This document shows, in pieces, positions 30,389 to 38,531 of a stretch of 64,000 nucleotides of DNA. The notes below the pieces were generated by a model. The model had not been told where the DNA came from and searched no databases. It worked only from the letters and a program-made list of their open reading frames with translations. Origin of the DNA: Leuconostoc kimchii IMSNU 11154 (GTDB lineage Bacteria; Bacillota; Bacilli; Lactobacillales; Lactobacillaceae); assembly GCF_000092505.1 (NCBI RefSeq), contig NC_014136.1:124001-188000 (forward strand), written 5' to 3'. How positions within the stretch are numbered: position 1 is the stretch's first letter; each line of letters begins with the position of its first letter. A program made the translations under genes and the position numbers.

Positions 30389-30768
30389 AATTATCTCCTA
30401 TTGATTAAGTTATTTCGATTAACTGAATAATCTTGCTAAATAGCCACCTAAAGTCATTCGAAAACATTTTCATAATCAATTTCACATAAAGCTCATTTTA
30501 TTATGATTTTTATAATATTAATTTTTAAAGAAAATCATATATAAACAATGATACGCGCGCCGTTTGCTTACTTGGTAATTGCCTAAAGAATAACAAATTA
30601 CTGACTTATTTGCAACTGTAATGATTGTTTTAATATTAAAACTTTGTTGCTATATTGTAATCAATACAACACGTTATTCACGTATTTATTCATAAAAAGT
30701 GTTATACTTACACTAATACTAAGTTCTTTATAGTGTTTAGTGCTAATAAAGTTAGGAGAAGGAATGCT
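30389..30768. promoter_or_regulatory. Intergenic region with kdsA promoter and leader hairpin
   Basis: 380 bp without a gene. Just upstream of kdsA an extended -10 (TG-T-TATACT, box at 30703-30708) has no good -35. From about +3 an imperfect hairpin, CACTAATACTA with TAGTGTTTAGTG (30711-30742), ends shortly before the AGGAGAAGG ribosome site (30754-30762). The remaining sequence is AT-rich and shows nothing I recognise. Confidence 0.55.
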
Positions 30769-31620
30769 ATGTCTAAAATAAGTGATGTATTTCAAGCGTA
30801 CGATTTTAAAGATGATCGTCTCACGATTTTAGCCGGTCCCTGTGCGATCGAATCATATGAAATTTGTGCCGAGGTCGTTGAAACATTAAAAGCGATCACT
30901 GATGAGCTAGGCATAAATTATGTTTTTAAAGCCTCTTTTGACAAAGCCAATCGTAGCTCACTTGAATCAGAACGTGGCGCTGGTATGACAGCTGGTTTAG
31001 AGGTGTTACAAAGAATCAAAGACACCTATCACGTACCTATTGTCACTGATGTACATGAATCTTATCAATGTGCATCAGTTGCCAAAGTGGCAGACGTCTT
31101 ACAGATTCCAGCATACCTTAGTCGACAAACTGATCTTCTACTCGCTGCTGCCAAAACTGGTCGTGTTGTTAATATCAAAAAGGCTCAATTCATGGCACCA
31201 GAAGATATTCAGAGCGCTGTTAACAAAGTAGCCCAAAACAATGAACACATATTGGTGACAGAGCGTGGCACGATGTTTGGTTATCATCAATTGGTCGTCG
31301 ATATGACTAGCTTAATTCAAATGCGAAAAACTGGTTATCCTATTATCTTCGATGCAACACACTCTGTACAAATACCAAGTGGTTACGGTAATCATTCTGG
31401 TGGTACTCGTGATTACGCGTTCCCTCTAATGCGTGCAGCGTTAGCAATTGGTATTGATGGCATATTTGCTGAAGTTCATCCCAATCCACCAGAAGCAATA
31501 TCAGATCAAGACAGCCAATTATATCTATCTAAAATTCGTCCTATTTTGGAAAATGCTAATCAACTTTTTCATGAACACCTTGAAATGAAGGCGGTATACG
31601 ATCATGACGACTTACTATGA
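30769..31620 (+). CDS. kdsA: 3-deoxy-8-phosphooctulonate (Kdo8P) synthase, class II
   Basis: 283 aa; the ATG at 30769 is chosen because AGGAGAAGG lies 6 bp upstream; an ATG 12 codons earlier has none. It condenses arabinose 5-phosphate with phosphoenolpyruvate. KANRSS at residues 59-64 separates Kdo8P synthases from DAHP synthases (KPRTS-type). Cys25 in AGPCAIES, His198 in FDATHS, Glu235 in AEVHPNP and Asp246 match the metal ligands of the class II (metal-dependent, Aquifex-like) enzymes; the E. coli class I enzyme has Asn in place of the Cys. Kdo is mostly a Gram-negative sugar. It overlaps kdsD by 17 bp. No kdsB or kdsC is in the window. Confidence 0.93.
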   Translation: MSKISDVFQAYDFKDDRLTILAGPCAIESYEICAEVVETLKAITDELGINYVFKASFDKANRSSLESERGAGMTAGLEVLQRIKDTYHVPIVTDVHESYQCASVAKVADVLQIPAYLSRQTDLLLAAAKTGRVVNIKKAQFMAPEDIQSAVNKVAQNNEHILVTERGTMFGYHQLVVDMTSLIQMRKTGYPIIFDATHSVQIPSGYGNHSGGTRDYAFPLMRAALAIGIDGIFAEVHPNPPEAISDQDSQLYLSKIRPILENANQLFHEHLEMKAVYDHDDLL

Positions 31621-32561
31621 TGATGCAAAAAAAACTTTTGAATTAGAAATTGATGCTTTAAAATCAGTGCGTGAAACACTTGACGAACATTTTGATGCTG
31701 TAGTTGAGACAATTTTAGCCAACAAGGGACGAACAATTTTTATTGGTATTGGAAAATCTGGTATTATTGCCGAAAAAATAGCAGCCTCGCTTTCATCTGT
31801 TGGCGTTTCTAGTTTTTTCATTGATGCCGGTACCCGCCTATCATGGTGATCTAGGGCGTGTTTCAGTAGACGATGTCGCAATTTTCATCTCCAATAGCGG
31901 TGAAACACAAGAAGTCATACAAACACTTTTCGCATTAAAAAACATTCATCAAGACAGCCTCAAAACGATTGCTTTAACAGGATCTGATGAGTCAACGCTA
32001 GCTAAAAGCACAGACCTCGTATTGAAAATAGACGTTGCTGAGGAAGCAGATCCTACCAAACTAGCGCCAACAAGTTCAACAACTGCTACTTTAGTGATGG
32101 GAGATGCACTATTAATCGCTATTGAAAAAGCTAATGAATTCAAACGAGAAGACTTTGCATTGTATCATCCAGGTGGCTCAATCGGTAAAATGCTTTTGCG
32201 TAATGTGGAGCACTCCATGCACACTAAAATTCCTTATGTTAAAACCACCACACCAATCAATGATGTTATTTATCGTATTAGTGACTTTGGTGTAGGCATG
32301 ACACTCGTTAAAACACCCGAGGATACAGTTATTGGTATTATAACGGATGGTGACATTCGTAAGAAATTCCTATATATCAATCAAGTCAAAGGATCAACTG
32401 CATCTGATTACATGACTGAAGGATTTATAACGATTAATAAAAAAGCACGTAACAATGCAGCTTGGAAAAAAATGGCAGCTAATAATATTTCTAACCTTGT
32501 CGTCGAAGATGACAATGACAAAGTTGTTGGTATTATTACAATTCACGATGTCCTAGAATGA
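31604..32561 (+). pseudogene. kdsD: Arabinose-5-phosphate isomerase with a frameshift
   Basis: Two overlapping reading frames together give one KdsD/KpsF protein. The first ~77 codons (GIGKSGIIAEKIAASLSSVG, SIS start) run to FFIDAGT and then stop at about 31849; the second frame picks up at AYHGDLGRV and continues through SNSGETQEV, LYHPGGSIGK and two CBS domains to 32561. Removing one C from the CCC at 31833-31835 restores a 318-aa protein, DAGTAYHGDLG, of normal family length. The gene would interconvert ribulose 5-phosphate and arabinose 5-phosphate, feeding kdsA. Real mutation or assembly error cannot be told apart here. Confidence 0.9.
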
Positions 32562-32585
32562 TAACTATTAATCATGTTTAAAATA

Positions 32586-32627
32586 AAATACCACCTACAG
32601 CATTCTTTAATACTGTAGGTGGTATTT
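32586..32627. terminator. Terminator after kdsD (bidirectional)
   Basis: Perfect 15-bp arms, AAATACCACCTACAG and its complement, with a 12-nt loop and a T run for the plus strand. It also faces the minus-strand aldo/keto reductase gene. Confidence 0.88.
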
Positions 32628-32704
32628 TTCTCGATCTTGAAAATATACTGATACGTTTTGTACACTAAAAAAATCCATTGGTGTGATTGCTTTTTTGTAA
32701 AAAG

Positions 32705-33553
32705 CTAATTAAATTCTTCATACGTATTAGGATCTTGATTATCTACACGGCCATCTGGTTGCGTTAATCGGTTAATCGCAGTAACTTCATCTTGTGTTAA
32801 CTCAAAGTCCCAAAGCTTTATGTTTTCATGCAAATGATTAAGCGTTCCAGCCTTAGGAATTGGTAAAATTCCGCGCTGTATATGCCAGCGAAGAATAATC
32901 TGACCAACATTTTTATGATATTTATCGGCTAGTGTGGCAACAACATCTTCTTTTAAAGACTGACTTCCCCGCCCCAAGGGACTCCAAGCCTCAGTTAATA
33001 TGCCACGTTTTTGATTATCTTTTAGTAAATTCTCTTGTATCCAATAGGGGTGAATTTCATTTTGATTAACTGCTGGAACAACGCCAGTGGCATCAATAAT
33101 ACGATCAAGATGTTCCGCTTCAAAGTTAGAGACACCAATTGAACGAATTAGGCCACGTTTTTGTGCCTCAACTAGAGCAGTCCATGCCTCAACATAATTA
33201 TCACGTTTTGGTAGTGGCCAATGGATCAAATATAAATCTAAGTAATCCAATCCCATTCTCAAAAGTGACTCCTCAATCATCTTTAGGGCATCCTCTCGGT
33301 GATGATATTGCCCTGGCAATTTAGATGTGACATAAAATTCAGACCTTGGTATACCAGAACGCCTAATTGCCTCACCGACTGCACCTTCGCTATCATAATT
33401 GGTAGAAGTATCAATTAATCGGTAACCCATTTGAATTGCAGACAATATTACATCGACACCCTGCATGCCACGTACTTGGTAAGTTCCTAAGCCTATTTGT
33501 GGTAGAACATGACCATCATTTAATTTATAAACCGGTATATCACTACTAGTCAT
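32705..33553 (-). CDS. Aldo/keto reductase
   Basis: 282 aa from the ATG at 33553, which has AGGAGG 6 bp upstream; the TTG one codon earlier is less likely. Family motifs: IGLGTYQVRG, DTSTNYDSEGAVGEAI with the catalytic Tyr, YVTSKLPGQY with the Lys, and YLIHWPLPK with the catalytic His. It reduces aldehydes or ketones with NADPH. It probably ends an operon with the 47-aa protein and the YmgE/GlsB-like gene. Confidence 0.9.
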   Translation of the reverse strand: MTSSDIPVYKLNDGHVLPQIGLGTYQVRGMQGVDVILSAIQMGYRLIDTSTNYDSEGAVGEAIRRSGIPRSEFYVTSKLPGQYHHREDALKMIEESLLRMGLDYLDLYLIHWPLPKRDNYVEAWTALVEAQKRGLIRSIGVSNFEAEHLDRIIDATGVVPAVNQNEIHPYWIQENLLKDNQKRGILTEAWSPLGRGSQSLKEDVVATLADKYHKNVGQIILRWHIQRGILPIPKAGTLNHLHENIKLWDFELTQDEVTAINRLTQPDGRVDNQDPNTYEEFN

Positions 33554-33591
33554 CAAAAACCTCCTAACCTAGACATTTAGAACCAGCGACG

Positions 33592-33735
33592 TCAATCCGC
33601 TTTTTTATAGTCAGCATTGTCCGGATGATGCTTATAGACGTCTTCTTTATCTGTTGACTTTGGATCATCCTTTTTATTTTTTTGAACCACTGCTTCTTTA
33701 GCTTCGGCTTCTTTTTGCTTATCTTGTTCTGTCAT
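33592..33735 (-). CDS. Small hydrophilic Lys/Asp-rich protein, 47 aa
   Basis: ATG at 33735 has an excellent AAGGAGATAG site. The protein has no hydrophobic stretch and is rich in Lys, Glu and Asp, with DPKSTDKEDVYKHHPDNADY in the second half. It is probably disordered and cytoplasmic. The spacing to neighbours (63 bp after the YmgE-like gene, 38 bp before the reductase) places it in the same operon. No family recognised. Confidence 0.75.
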   Translation of the reverse strand: MTEQDKQKEAEAKEAVVQKNKKDDPKSTDKEDVYKHHPDNADYKKAD

Positions 33736-33798
33736 TATTTACTATCTCCTTTTAAGGTGGTTTCCGGTGTTATATACTACTAATACGGCTATGATGGG

Positions 33799-34047
33799 TT
33801 AGTTGCGAGTTCTGCCTACCAACCAAGAAATAATCAGAACTAAAATCACTGCACCAATAATTGATGGAATAATTGCCATATCAGCGACAGTAGGGCCCCA
33901 AGATCCAAGTAAATTCTCGCCTAGCCAAGAACCAACTAAACCAGCAATAATGTTACTAATCCACCCCATTGCTTTTCCTTTGCTAGTAATTGCACCCGCT
34001 ATCGCACCGATAACGGCTCCCACAATAAGTGTCCAAATTAATCCCAT
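33799..34047 (-). CDS. GlsB/YeaQ/YmgE-family membrane protein
   Basis: 82 aa from the ATG at 34047 with AGGAGG nine bases upstream. Three hydrophobic segments, each Gly-rich: LIVGAVIGAIAGAIT, ISNIIAGLVGSWLGENLLG and SIIGAVILVLIISWLVG. This is the transglycosylase-associated (YmgE/GlsB) stress membrane protein family, which accompanies Asp23/Gls24 proteins in lactic acid bacteria. A TTGAAA-17-TACACT promoter lies upstream. Molecular function is unclear. Confidence 0.88.
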   Translation of the reverse strand: MGLIWTLIVGAVIGAIAGAITSKGKAMGWISNIIAGLVGSWLGENLLGSWGPTVADMAIIPSIIGAVILVLIISWLVGRTRN

Positions 34048-34156
34048 TCGTAACATCCTCCTGTAACTTTTTTATTGATGGCAAAACACGTCTGACCCAA
34101 TAAATGAACTGTGCTTCATGTCCAGAAAATGGGGTTGACGAACACCAATTGACTAA

Positions 34157-34185
34157 AGTGTAACAAAGATACATTAATTTTTCAA
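34157..34185 (-). promoter_or_regulatory. Promoter of the YmgE/GlsB operon
   Basis: Minus-strand TTGAAA (34180-34185) and TACACT (34157-34162) separated by 17 bp, about 110 bp upstream of the GlsB-like start. Confidence 0.7.
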
Positions 34186-34302
34186 ATAATTAGCCTATAA
34201 GCGACTCATATTTTACGTATCAATATCGCTATTTTGACCCTAAATTGAATCGGCTCATACACCTATTTTAACAATGATATGACTAATCTTACATTAATAA
34301 CA

Positions 34303-34328
34303 AAGCACTCTGGGAATTGTAGTGCTTC
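34303..34328 (-). terminator. Weak terminator-like hairpin after the MBL remnant
   Basis: AAGCACT/AGTGCTT arms with an 11-nt loop and TTTGTTATT after it on the minus strand. Confidence 0.45.
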
Positions 34329-34368
34329 CCATATCTGAACTAATGCATATATCCTTTAACCAAAACAT

Positions 34369-34578
34369 TCAAGACCATTTTAACGTAATCAATCTATTCT
34401 TCCAATTTTTAATATGATATCGTTTCCCCTTGGTTGGTAAATAAACATTCAAATCAACTTCACGTAGCGCACTCGCTTCTGGTTTTGCATGACCACTTGC
34501 ACCCAAAAGTTGAAGTAACACGCTATTAGTAGCCAAATAACCCTGTAATTGTGTAAATCGTGGGTCATAGTTACGTGA
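34369..34578 (-). pseudogene. Remnant of an MBL-fold (RNase J-like) hydrolase
   Basis: A 69-codon stretch without stop and without start encodes YDPRFTQLQGYLATNSVL, then LLGASGHAKPEA and DLNVYLPTKG. SGHA followed by a YLPT/H block resembles the C-terminal part of MBL/beta-CASP nucleases such as RNase J. The frame is closed by stops on both sides and no metal-binding HxHxDH segment is found nearby, so this looks like a decayed gene end. Family assignment is tentative. Confidence 0.45.
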
Positions 34579-35102
34579 TTAAATTTAACTTCCACTGTGC
34601 TTCTCTCTTTTTTTGTGATCAATTTATGAAATAATTTTGTCCATTTTGTGTTAGTGACGAATTCATAAGGACAATAATTGACTGTGATTCAAATATAACA
34701 AAATTTCAGTATGTTTCTGTAAATATTCGATAAAGATCATATCCATATCACAATATTACTCTCGAAACGTATTTTGCATTTAGGTATAACATGTTAAGCA
34801 TAATAAAAATCGAGTTATTGACGTAAATAATCTACCTGACCAGTGAAAACTGTCCAAATAGTTATCAATCTTTAACTTTTTCAAATATATAAATCGACTG
34901 AAAACAATGATTTGCAAATCAGGTAAATCATCAATACCTTTTTGTTGTAACTGAAAACACCTATAAAATTTTTGAACGTTTGGATATCAAATAAAAAAAC
35001 TCAGTGGTGAATTACCACTGAGTTTTTTTATTTTGTCTACTATTGTGAGATTACAACAAACGTAAAGCACAATTACAATTTCTCAATTATGAGTCAAACT
35101 AA
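34579..35102. other. Non-coding AT-rich interval
   Basis: About 520 bp with no reading frame that has both a start and a ribosome site. The only structure I see is the terminator at 34995-35030, which belongs to the two tiny genes that follow on the minus strand. Confidence 0.6.
34995..35030. terminator. Terminator of the two tiny membrane-protein genes
   Basis: AAAACTCAGTGGT and ACCACTGAGTTTT with a 5-nt loop and T runs on both strands; on the minus strand it lies about 75 bp after the 45-aa gene. Confidence 0.85.
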
Positions 35103-35240
35103 CTAATTGTAAATTTTATCTTGTAGATCATCACCAAGCTTATCAACACTTTTAGCAGCAAAGACAGTAGTTCCTATAGCAACGCCACTAACAACCAAAA
35201 AAATAGCTAGCACAAACTTAAATATTGATTTTAACATCAT
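35103..35240 (-). CDS. 45-aa membrane or secreted peptide
   Basis: ATG at 35240, with GGAGGA directly upstream. One hydrophobic segment (FKFVLAIFLVVSGVAIGTTVFAA) takes up residues about 6-29 and looks like a signal or an anchor with a possible AXA-like cleavage point. The tail is charged (KSVDKLGDDLQDKIYN). It is the second gene in a transcript with the 40-aa gene. Family unknown. Confidence 0.7.
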   Translation of the reverse strand: MMLKSIFKFVLAIFLVVSGVAIGTTVFAAKSVDKLGDDLQDKIYN

Positions 35241-35289
35241 TGTTCCTCCTTCACAATTCATACTTACCTAAAACAATTCAGATCATATC

Positions 35290-35412
35290 TTATTCTTTTC
35301 GACGTAATCGAGAATCCTTAACTTCACGATAAAGGCTAAACAGTAACTGTCCAACCGCTAACAAAAGTGACAACTTACCCCAAAAGCCAGTACCACGTTT
35401 CCTTTTTACCAT
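35290..35412 (-). CDS. 40-aa basic membrane-associated protein
   Basis: ATG at 35412 after AAAGGAGAAT. It starts with basic residues (KRKRGTGFWGK), has a short hydrophobic stretch (LSLLLAVGQLLFSLY) and ends basic (RLRRKE). Promoter TTGCAT-17-TACAAT lies at 35454-35482. Function unknown; it is probably co-transcribed with the 45-aa gene. Confidence 0.7.
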   Translation of the reverse strand: MVKRKRGTGFWGKLSLLLAVGQLLFSLYREVKDSRLRRKE

Positions 35413-35453
35413 AACTTATTCTCCTTTACAAAACAGATCATGTTGTTATTCTG

Positions 35454-35482
35454 ATTGTAGCTTTTACACTAGCATCATGCAA
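35454..35482 (-). promoter_or_regulatory. Promoter of the tiny-gene pair
   Basis: Minus-strand TTGCAT (35477-35482), 17-bp spacer, TACAAT (35454-35459). Confidence 0.75.
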
Positions 35483-35541
35483 GTAATATGCTGGAAATAT
35501 CATTGAATGCTCATGCTATTTTATTAAAAATAAGCCAGTTA

Positions 35542-38247
35542 TCAGTCACTAGTTGATTTAAAGCTTCCGCTTGAGCTTGACTTGCGCAAACGCCAATACT
35601 TGTGAATTTCAGTTACAATTAAGACAATGGCACCTGTCATAACGACAGTAACCCAGTTTGATGCACTTAATCCAGCCGTTGAAAACACCCCTTGCATGAA
35701 TGGTACATAGGTAAAAATAATTTGTAAAAGAATCATCAATCCAACAGCAACAAAAGCCATTGGATTAGACCACAATGAACGACTAAGCGCTGGTGCCTCG
35801 GTCCTTATATTGAATAAATAAAATATTTTTCCGAAAATAATAATGTTCACAACCATCGTGCTTGCAACACCAAAACTAACACTAGAACCTAACACTTCAA
35901 ACACAGCTAAACCAACGGCAGCAATTAATATGCTGACATAAGTCATTTGAAAAACATCATGACGGTTCATCAATTTTGCACTCGTTTTACGTGGTGGCCT
36001 ATTCATTAATCCTGGTTCAGCAGGTTCAAAAATAAATGCTAATTGGATTGTTATGGCAGATACCATATTAATCCACAATAATTGTGTTGGTGTTAATGGC
36101 ATCGGTTGTCGTAAGAAAATACTCATGACAACAATTAAACCTTCAGCAAAACTTGTTGGCAAGAGGAAAAGTATAGTTTTTCGGATATTATCGTAAAGTC
36201 GTCTACCTTGCGCAATCGCTACCTTGATTGTTGAAAAATCGTCATTCGCCAAGACCATATCAGCAGAATCCTTAGCAACATCTGTGCCTTTAATTCCCAT
36301 AGCCACACCTATATCTGCTTTTTTCAACGCTGGTGCATCGTTAACGCCATCTCCTGTCATCGCAGTAACCAATCCACTGGCTTGATAGGCTTCTACAATA
36401 CGCAGCTTATTTTGGGGTGTTGTCCGGGCGAATACATCGTATCGTGTCACGGCAAGCGCCAACTCTTTATCACTCAAGGCATCCACTTCAACACCAGTCA
36501 TAGCATCAATGCCATCAGCCAAACCAAGTTGCCTACCAATGGCAACGGCTGTATCCACACTATCACCAGTAATCATTTTGACATGAATACCTGCTTGACG
36601 CATATCCTTAATTGCCGCAACAACTTCTGGGCGTGGCGGATCAATAATTGCCGCAATACCAATCAATTCAATGCCCGTTGCCTGTAATTGTTCATGTGTC
36701 ACTTCACGAGTATCTGCTGAAACGGGTTGATACCCAACCGCAATAACACGCTTCCCAGTCTTTGCAAAGTGTCCTGATAATTCTGACCAGTATTGACTGT
36801 TAAAGGACTGAGACATAGCTGCCAGCTTGAACAGTTTGTCCGGCGCACCTTTAATTGCAATAAATCGCTGACCTTTTTGATTCTCCACCAAGCGTGCCAT
36901 AAATCGATAATCCGAATCAAATGGTAGCCGATCAATTTCTTTTAATTTGGGCTTCTTTTGTCCAAAAGCCTTATAATATGCTGACAAAAATGCCGCATCA
37001 GTGGGTTCGCCATTAATCTGCCATTCCCCATTTTCAGATGTTAAAAATGTGTCGTTAGCTTGGTGCCCCATTGTCAAAAACATTTCAAGCGCTTCATCTT
37101 TTGAAGCATCTACAGCAACATGATTTAACTGTATTTCACCTTCTGGCGCATAACCAGTACCTGTTACCTGGTAATGATTTTGACCAACAACAATATCTTG
37201 CAGGGTCATCTCATTTTTAGTCAGTGTCCCTGTTTTATCAGATGCAATAATATCGACTGCACCTAGTGTTTCAGCCGCAGGTAACGTTTTAACTATTGCA
37301 TGCTTTTTAGTCAATGTTTGTACACCAGTAGCTAAAATAACTGATGTCGCCGCAGGCAAACCTTCTGGCATAGAACCAACAATCATAGTAATGATTGCCA
37401 TTGCCAAAACTGGTAAAGCATAAACATTCATAACCCAACCAAGAATAAATGTAGCAACTGCTACTATAATGATAAACCACGAGATACCCCGACCTAAAGT
37501 ATCTAATTCTTTGGTGAGTGGTGACTTATTATTTTTGACATCAGACACACTTTGTGAAATTAATCCAATTTCCGTTTTAAGTCCCGTAGAAACTACAACA
37601 CCAGTAGCACTACCATTAGTTACCGCTGTTGTCGCGTAAGCCATATTAACGCGGTCTGCCAATGGCGTCTTAAGCTCGACCACTGAGTCAAACTTTAAAA
37701 CAGAATCTGCCTCGCCAGTCAGTGACGATTCTTGAATTCTTAAATTATCGGCGTCAACAATTCGCAAGTCAGCCGGTACATTATCACCTGCTTCAAGATA
37801 AACTAGATCCCCAGGAACCAGCTCCCGAGAAGGTATATCCGACCTCACACCATTTCTAATGACTGTTGCCTCCACTGACAACATATTTTTAATTTTTTCT
37901 AATGCATTACTAGCATTTACTTCTTGAAAGTAACCAATCAATGCATTAATAATCACAACCAATCCAATAACAACCGCATCTGAATAATGTCGCATCAAGA
38001 GCGTCATCAATGCTGCCGCGATTAATATATAAATAATCACATTATTAAACTGCTTTAGAAATATTAACCATTTTGGTGTTGATTTTAATTTCATCTCATT
38101 AAAACCATGTATCTCTAATTTATTGTTGACTTCCTGATCAGTTAGACCATCTGGATAATGGCCATCAAAATCACTGATTATTTTATGCCAGTCCTCTGCA
38201 TGGTACTCGTCTTGCATCGGTTTAGGTACGTCATCCTTTGTCATCAT
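35542..38247 (-). CDS. P-type cation ATPase, probable Mn2+/Ca2+ exporter (YoaB-like)
   Basis: 901 aa, type II P-type ATPase. Order: N-terminal actuator with SLTGEADSV, fourth membrane helix with SMPEGLPAA, phosphorylation motif SDKTGTLTKNEMT, MITGDSVDTA, hinge TGDGVNDAPALKKADIGVAMG, and C-terminal membrane helices. The ATG at 38247 is 12 bp from an AAGGAG. The yybP-ykoY leader upstream points to Mn2+ export, as known for Lactococcus YoaB; from the protein alone Ca2+, Na+ or H+ would also be possible. Confidence 0.92.
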   Translation of the reverse strand: MMTKDDVPKPMQDEYHAEDWHKIISDFDGHYPDGLTDQEVNNKLEIHGFNEMKLKSTPKWLIFLKQFNNVIIYILIAAALMTLLMRHYSDAVVIGLVVIINALIGYFQEVNASNALEKIKNMLSVEATVIRNGVRSDIPSRELVPGDLVYLEAGDNVPADLRIVDADNLRIQESSLTGEADSVLKFDSVVELKTPLADRVNMAYATTAVTNGSATGVVVSTGLKTEIGLISQSVSDVKNNKSPLTKELDTLGRGISWFIIIVAVATFILGWVMNVYALPVLAMAIITMIVGSMPEGLPAATSVILATGVQTLTKKHAIVKTLPAAETLGAVDIIASDKTGTLTKNEMTLQDIVVGQNHYQVTGTGYAPEGEIQLNHVAVDASKDEALEMFLTMGHQANDTFLTSENGEWQINGEPTDAAFLSAYYKAFGQKKPKLKEIDRLPFDSDYRFMARLVENQKGQRFIAIKGAPDKLFKLAAMSQSFNSQYWSELSGHFAKTGKRVIAVGYQPVSADTREVTHEQLQATGIELIGIAAIIDPPRPEVVAAIKDMRQAGIHVKMITGDSVDTAVAIGRQLGLADGIDAMTGVEVDALSDKELALAVTRYDVFARTTPQNKLRIVEAYQASGLVTAMTGDGVNDAPALKKADIGVAMGIKGTDVAKDSADMVLANDDFSTIKVAIAQGRRLYDNIRKTILFLLPTSFAEGLIVVMSIFLRQPMPLTPTQLLWINMVSAITIQLAFIFEPAEPGLMNRPPRKTSAKLMNRHDVFQMTYVSILIAAVGLAVFEVLGSSVSFGVASTMVVNIIIFGKIFYLFNIRTEAPALSRSLWSNPMAFVAVGLMILLQIIFTYVPFMQGVFSTAGLSASNWVTVVMTGAIVLIVTEIHKYWRLRKSSSSGSFKSTSD

Positions 38248-38280
38248 GTTCTTGTTACACTCCTTTTAAGCAAAGTTTTT

Positions 38281-38373
38281 TTGCGTCTCGCTGATTAAGG
38301 TTGGCCGTCATACTCATTAAATTCGTATGATGTATAGTCGGTTTCCCACGATTGTTCGTCGCTACTCCCGCAA
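38281..38373 (-). ncRNA. yybP-ykoY (manganese) riboswitch
   Basis: On the minus strand the leader has GGGAGUAGCGACG, the GGGAAACCGA element, and AGCGAGACGC. The outer helix is UUGCG (38369-38373) with CGCAA (38281-38285). These match the conserved parts of the yybP-ykoY family, which binds Mn2+ and turns on exporters. The next gene is a P-type ATPase, a known yybP-ykoY target. An extended -10 (TG-A-TACAAT) lies 20-30 nt upstream (near 38401-38412). Confidence 0.87.
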
Positions 38374-38531
38374 GAGGTACAAGTTCATAAAAAAGTTAAA
38401 TTGTATCATAAGGATACCAGAAAATAACATTAAAAGCAAATAAGGTATTGGTTAAATCATGGGTCTGAACACTTATAGAAGAAATGATATAAAAAGTAAC
38501 ATTAAATGATTAATATCTGTTGTTCACACAG

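Noticed and set aside
30769..31620. kdsA as a DAHP synthase (shikimate pathway)
   Set aside because: The KANRSS motif and the overlap with an isomerase of the KdsD type point to Kdo8P synthase; DAHP synthases carry a KPRTS motif.
31833..31835. Phase variation at the kdsD frameshift
   Set aside because: The run is only three Cs, too short for slipped-strand switching.
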